Positions 6,910 to 9,730 of a stretch of DNA of 9,730 nt are shown here, in pieces. Below the pieces are notes generated by a model that ran no database searches, was not told the origin of the DNA, and was given only the letters and a program-made list of their open reading frames with translations. Made by a program: the position numbers and the translations under genes. The first letter of the stretch is position 1. Each line of letters starts with the position of its first letter. This DNA comes from Archangium sp. (GTDB lineage: Bacteria > Myxococcota > Myxococcia > Myxococcales > Myxococcaceae), in the NCBI GenBank assembly GCA_016793525.1, contig JAEUJT010000088.1, positions 1 to 9,730 on the forward strand, in the 5' to 3' direction.

Positions 6910-9093
6910 ATGGAAACGATTCAGAACTTTCTTCAGACCAGCCCCGTCGATGCGACGCGTGCGGGCCACGCGCTGTGGTTGATCATCGCGCTCCCGTTGC
7001 TGGGCGCCTTCATCAGCGGCGTGTTCGGCAAGGTCCTCGGCCGCGCCAACACCCACCTCGTGGCGGTGTCGGCGGTCTTCGGCAGCTTCCTCATCTCGGT
7101 GCTCTGCTTCTGGGCCACCGTCGACGCGAACGCGACGGCGGGCACCTACGCCATCGGCGCTGACTTCGGCACCTGGTTCAGCGCGGGCCACTTCAAGGTG
7201 AACTTCGGCCTCGCCGCCGACCACCTGAGCGGCTCGATGCTGCTGGTCATCACCGGCGTCGGCACGCTGATTCACCTCTACGCCACCGACTACATGAGCC
7301 ACGACGCGGGCTACTGGCGCTTCTTCGCGTACCTGAACCTCTTCGTGGCGGCGATGTTGACGCTGGTGCTGGCCGACTCGCTCCCCCTGCTCTTCATCGG
7401 GTGGGAAGGCGTGGGCATGTGCAGCTACCTGCTCATCGGCTTCTGGTACGACGACCCGGCCAAGGCCTTCGCGGGGCGCAAGGCCTTCATCACCAACCGC
7501 ATCGGCGACTTCGGCTTCTTGGTCGCGAGCTTCCTGCTGGTGCTGGTCATCGACGCGCTGTCGACGCAGGTGTCGGCCGAGAAGTTCGCGCGCGCAACCG
7601 CCGACGGCCCGACGGTGGCCGCCAACTTCACCGCCAAGGTGCAGTCGAGGGGCACGCTCTCGTTCTCCGTCGTCGAAGAGGTGGCGAAGACGCTGCCCAA
7701 CCTGCTCGACGACACCATCGCGCAGGGGCCGCTCGCCGGGCGCACCTTCGGCTGGGTGCTGACGGCGATTCTGCTGCTGTTCCTGCTCGGCGCCGCGGGC
7801 AAGTCGGCGCAGATTCCCCTCTACGTCTGGCTGCCTGACGCCATGGCGGGCCCGACGCCGGTCTCCGCGCTCATCCACGCGGCCACCATGGTGACCTCGG
7901 GCATCTACCTGTTCTGCCGCCTCTCGGGCCTGGTGGTGCTGTCGCCTGCGGCCATGGCGACCATCGCGCTCATCGGAGGCACCACCGCCTTCGTCGCCGC
8001 GCTCATCGCCGTGACGCAGACGGGGCTGAAGAAGGTGCTGGCGTACTCCACCGTGTCGCAGCTGGGCCTGATGTTCCTCGGCATCGGGGCCGGCGCGTTC
8101 TGGGCCGCGTTCCTGCACGTCGTGACGCACGCGTTCTTCAAGGCCTGCCTCTTCCTCGGAGCGGGCAGCGTGATGCACGGCAACGCCGAAGAAGAAGACA
8201 TCACCAAGCTGGGCGGGCTGCGCAAGGAGATGCCGGTGACCTGGGTCACCTTCCTCGTCTCGACGCTGGCCATCACTGGCATCGTGCCGCTGTCAGGCTT
8301 CTTCTCGAAAGACGCGATTCTCCACGCGGCACACACCAACTCGATTCCCGCCATCGGCTGGGCGCTGCACGTGGCGTATTTCCTCGGCGTGGCGACGGCG
8401 GCCTGCACCGCGTTCTACATGACGCGCATGTACCTGCTGGCCTTCGAGGGCGAGCGCTCGAAGCAGGCGAAGGTGCCGCACGCGCACGAGTCGAGCTGGC
8501 TGATGACGGGCCCGCTGGTGGTGCTGGCGTTCCTCTCGGTGGTGGCGCTGGTGCACGGCCTGCCGATCATGACGCTGCAGCGCGGCGGCGAGGCGGTGAC
8601 CCAGACGCTGATGGAGAACTTCCTCGACCCGGTGTTCCGCACCGCAAACGACAACATTCACCTCAAGGGCTTCTTGAAGCTGCCCGAGGAGCACCACTCC
8701 ATGGTGGGCCCCTGGGTGCAGGCGTGGATCATCGCGCTCATCGGCGGCGGGTTGGCGTTCTACCTGTACCGAATCTTCTTCCCCGCGCGGAACAACCAGC
8801 CCATCGAAGGTTTGGAGCCGCTGCGCCGTTTCTCGTTCAACAAGTTCTACGTCGACGAGGTCTACACCGCGACGCTCATTCGCCCGGTGATGACGGCGGC
8901 GAAGGTGCTGTGGCGCTTCGTCGACTCGATTCTCATCGACACGGTGGCGGTGCGCGGCTCGGCGTGGCTGACGGCGCGAACCGGCGCGGTGCTGCGCTAC
9001 GTGCAGACCGGTGATGCCCAAGGCTACGCGGCGGTGATGGTGCTGGCGCTGGCGAGCGCGCTGGTGTGGGCCCTCTTCAAGGTGATGCCGTGA
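6910..9093 (+). CDS. nuoL: NADH-quinone oxidoreductase subunit L (antiporter-like, distal membrane arm)
   Basis: NuoL (ND5-like) is the distal antiporter-like proton-translocating subunit; its long C-terminal amphipathic helix runs along the membrane arm. The product has 727 residues, over 100 more than E. coli NuoL (613). Key residues are present: Glu166 in GWEGVGMCSYLLIGFWY (E. coli Glu144), Lys298 in AAGKSAQIPLYVWLPDAM (Lys229), His324 in LIHAATMV, Lys374/Lys375 in TGLKKVLAYSTVSQ, and Lys467 in GFFSKDAIL (Lys399). The C-terminal FNKFYVDEVY signature is present. Part of the extra length is a hydrophilic stretch, about residues 218-282, between the helix ending VLVIDAL and the one beginning VLTAILLLFLL. 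The rest lies in the C-terminal part. The ATG at 6910 follows GGGGAAAG. nuoM begins 16 bp after the stop, across a short duplication. Confidence 0.97.
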   Translation: METIQNFLQTSPVDATRAGHALWLIIALPLLGAFISGVFGKVLGRANTHLVAVSAVFGSFLISVLCFWATVDANATAGTYAIGADFGTWFSAGHFKVNFGLAADHLSGSMLLVITGVGTLIHLYATDYMSHDAGYWRFFAYLNLFVAAMLTLVLADSLPLLFIGWEGVGMCSYLLIGFWYDDPAKAFAGRKAFITNRIGDFGFLVASFLLVLVIDALSTQVSAEKFARATADGPTVAANFTAKVQSRGTLSFSVVEEVAKTLPNLLDDTIAQGPLAGRTFGWVLTAILLLFLLGAAGKSAQIPLYVWLPDAMAGPTPVSALIHAATMVTSGIYLFCRLSGLVVLSPAAMATIALIGGTTAFVAALIAVTQTGLKKVLAYSTVSQLGLMFLGIGAGAFWAAFLHVVTHAFFKACLFLGAGSVMHGNAEEEDITKLGGLRKEMPVTWVTFLVSTLAITGIVPLSGFFSKDAILHAAHTNSIPAIGWALHVAYFLGVATAACTAFYMTRMYLLAFEGERSKQAKVPHAHESSWLMTGPLVVLAFLSVVALVHGLPIMTLQRGGEAVTQTLMENFLDPVFRTANDNIHLKGFLKLPEEHHSMVGPWVQAWIIALIGGGLAFYLYRIFFPARNNQPIEGLEPLRRFSFNKFYVDEVYTATLIRPVMTAAKVLWRFVDSILIDTVAVRGSAWLTARTGAVLRYVQTGDAQGYAAVMVLALASALVWALFKVMP

Positions 9094-9115
9094 ATCAAAA
9101 GGTGATGCCATGATC
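9077..9115 (+). repeat. Imperfect ~20-bp tandem duplication at the nuoL/nuoM junction
   Basis: AAGGTGATGCCGTGA (9079-9093) is repeated as AAGGTGATGCCATGA (9099-9113), 14/15 identical with a 20-bp period. Allowing small gaps, the match extends to TCAAGG...GAATC and TCAAAAGG...GATC. The first copy ends in the nuoL stop; the second supplies the SD and the ATG of nuoM. Confidence 0.75.
9098..9104 (+). promoter_or_regulatory. Ribosome binding site of nuoM
   Basis: AAAGGTG, 5 nt before the ATG at 9110, lies in the second copy of the junction duplication. GTG 9102 and ATG 9105 are out of frame with nuoM, so 9110 is the supported start. Confidence 0.55.
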
Positions 9116-9730
9116 GACTCTGGCTCGAGGTTGCTGAACCTGGTCATCTTCGGCCCGCTGCTGGTGGCGGCGGTGGTGGCCTTTATGCCCAAGGGTGAAA
9201 AGGGGCAGATCCGCGGCCTGACGCTGGTGGGCATGGTGCTCAACCTGGCGACGTGTGTGTGGGCGTGGCTGCGCTTCGTGCCCAACCACCCCATGGAGTT
9301 TCAGTCGGAGTACCGGCTGCAGTGGGTGGCCGACATCGGCTTGAGCTACCACGTGGGCGTCGACGGCCTGGCGATGACGCTGGTGATGTTGACCGGCATC
9401 TTGGGGCCGCTGGTGGTGCTGGCCTCGTGGACCTACGTCGACGAGCGGGTGAAAGAATTCCACCTCGCGCTGCTGGTGCTGCAGACGGCGATGCTCGGAG
9501 CGCTCTGCGCGCTCGACGTGCTGCTCTTCTACATCTTCTTCGAAGCGATGCTGGTGCCGATGTACCTGCTCATCGGCGTGTGGGGCGCTGAAGACCGGCA
9601 GATGGCCGCGATGAAGTTCTTCCTCTACACGCTGGTCGGCTCGCTGCTGATGCTGGTGGCGCTGCTGGCGGTGTATTTCCTCGCCGCTCCGGCCGGCTCG
9701 CGCAGCTTCGACTACGCCACCATCTACAAC
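9110..9730 (+). CDS. nuoM: NADH-quinone oxidoreductase subunit M (antiporter-like), 3' truncated by window end
   Basis: NuoM (ND4-like) is the middle antiporter-like proton-translocating subunit of the membrane arm. The first 207 residues are present, out of about 500 in the family, and the frame is still open at the window edge. Visible features: an N-terminal membrane segment (about 7-26), a second at 35-55, the GVDGLAMTLVML helix (83-105), and LLFYIFFEAMLVPMYLLIGVWG, whose Glu145 matches the essential E. coli NuoM Glu144, followed by a further helix (170-192). The ATG 9110 start has an SD and gives MIDSGSRLLNLVIFGPLL. nuoN would be expected next but lies outside. Confidence 0.96.
   Translation, partial: MIDSGSRLLNLVIFGPLLVAAVVAFMPKGEKGQIRGLTLVGMVLNLATCVWAWLRFVPNHPMEFQSEYRLQWVADIGLSYHVGVDGLAMTLVMLTGILGPLVVLASWTYVDERVKEFHLALLVLQTAMLGALCALDVLLFYIFFEAMLVPMYLLIGVWGAEDRQMAAMKFFLYTLVGSLLMLVALLAVYFLAAPAGSRSFDYATIYN

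Noticed and set aside
6856..8178. 440-codon minus-strand frame opposite nuoL
   Set aside because: It is highly charged, His/Glu/Arg-rich sequence from reverse reading of membrane-protein codons. nuoL is complete on the other strand.

Overview
This is a GC-rich window (about two thirds G+C by eye) from a bacterial chromosome. Coding density is high and third positions are mostly G or C. The best guess for the source is a myxobacterium (Myxococcota, formerly Deltaproteobacteria). This rests on the base composition and on a lipoprotein with a Gly/Ser-rich tether and many 'C-D-D-G-x-x-C-T' cysteine repeats, a protein style very common in that group. The assignment is inference, because no rRNA or other marker gene is present.

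Layout. (1) Positions 2-889 (+): the C-terminal half of a PEP-protein phosphotransferase (PTS enzyme I), cut by the window edge. (2) Positions 898-1782 and 1798-4077 (both -): a two-gene unit pointing towards ptsI. It is read as a 759-residue secreted lipoprotein (lipobox, Gly-rich tether, five Cys-rich repeats, then one or two lectin-like beta-sandwich regions), followed 15 bp later by a cytoplasmic HAD-family hydrolase. The HAD gene and ptsI are convergent, with only 8 bp between their stop codons and a small GC hairpin across the junction. (3) Positions 4078-4218: a 141 bp divergent intergenic region with an AT-rich island, the likely promoter zone for both directions. (4) Positions 4219 to the right edge (+): a tightly packed respiratory complex I operon, nuoE-nuoF-nuoJ-nuoK-nuoL-nuoM, with nuoM cut by the window end.

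How the genes work together. NuoE and NuoF are two of the three subunits of the NADH-oxidising module (FMN plus Fe-S clusters). NuoJ, NuoK, NuoL and NuoM are membrane subunits of the proton-pumping arm. All the key residues I could check are present: cluster cysteines, FMN/NADH motifs, and the membrane Glu/Lys of NuoK, NuoL and NuoM. The notable feature is the gene order. nuoG, nuoH and nuoI, which normally lie between nuoF and nuoJ, are absent. nuoF overlaps nuoJ directly by 4 nt, so the NADH module and the pump module are fused in one transcript, and the remaining subunits must be encoded elsewhere.

I see no mobile element, CRISPR array, tRNA, rRNA, defence system or riboswitch. Most of the window is ordinary core metabolism. 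The points worth a second look are the split nuo order, a small tandem duplication at the nuoL/nuoM junction, and the repeat-built lipoprotein with its partner HAD gene.
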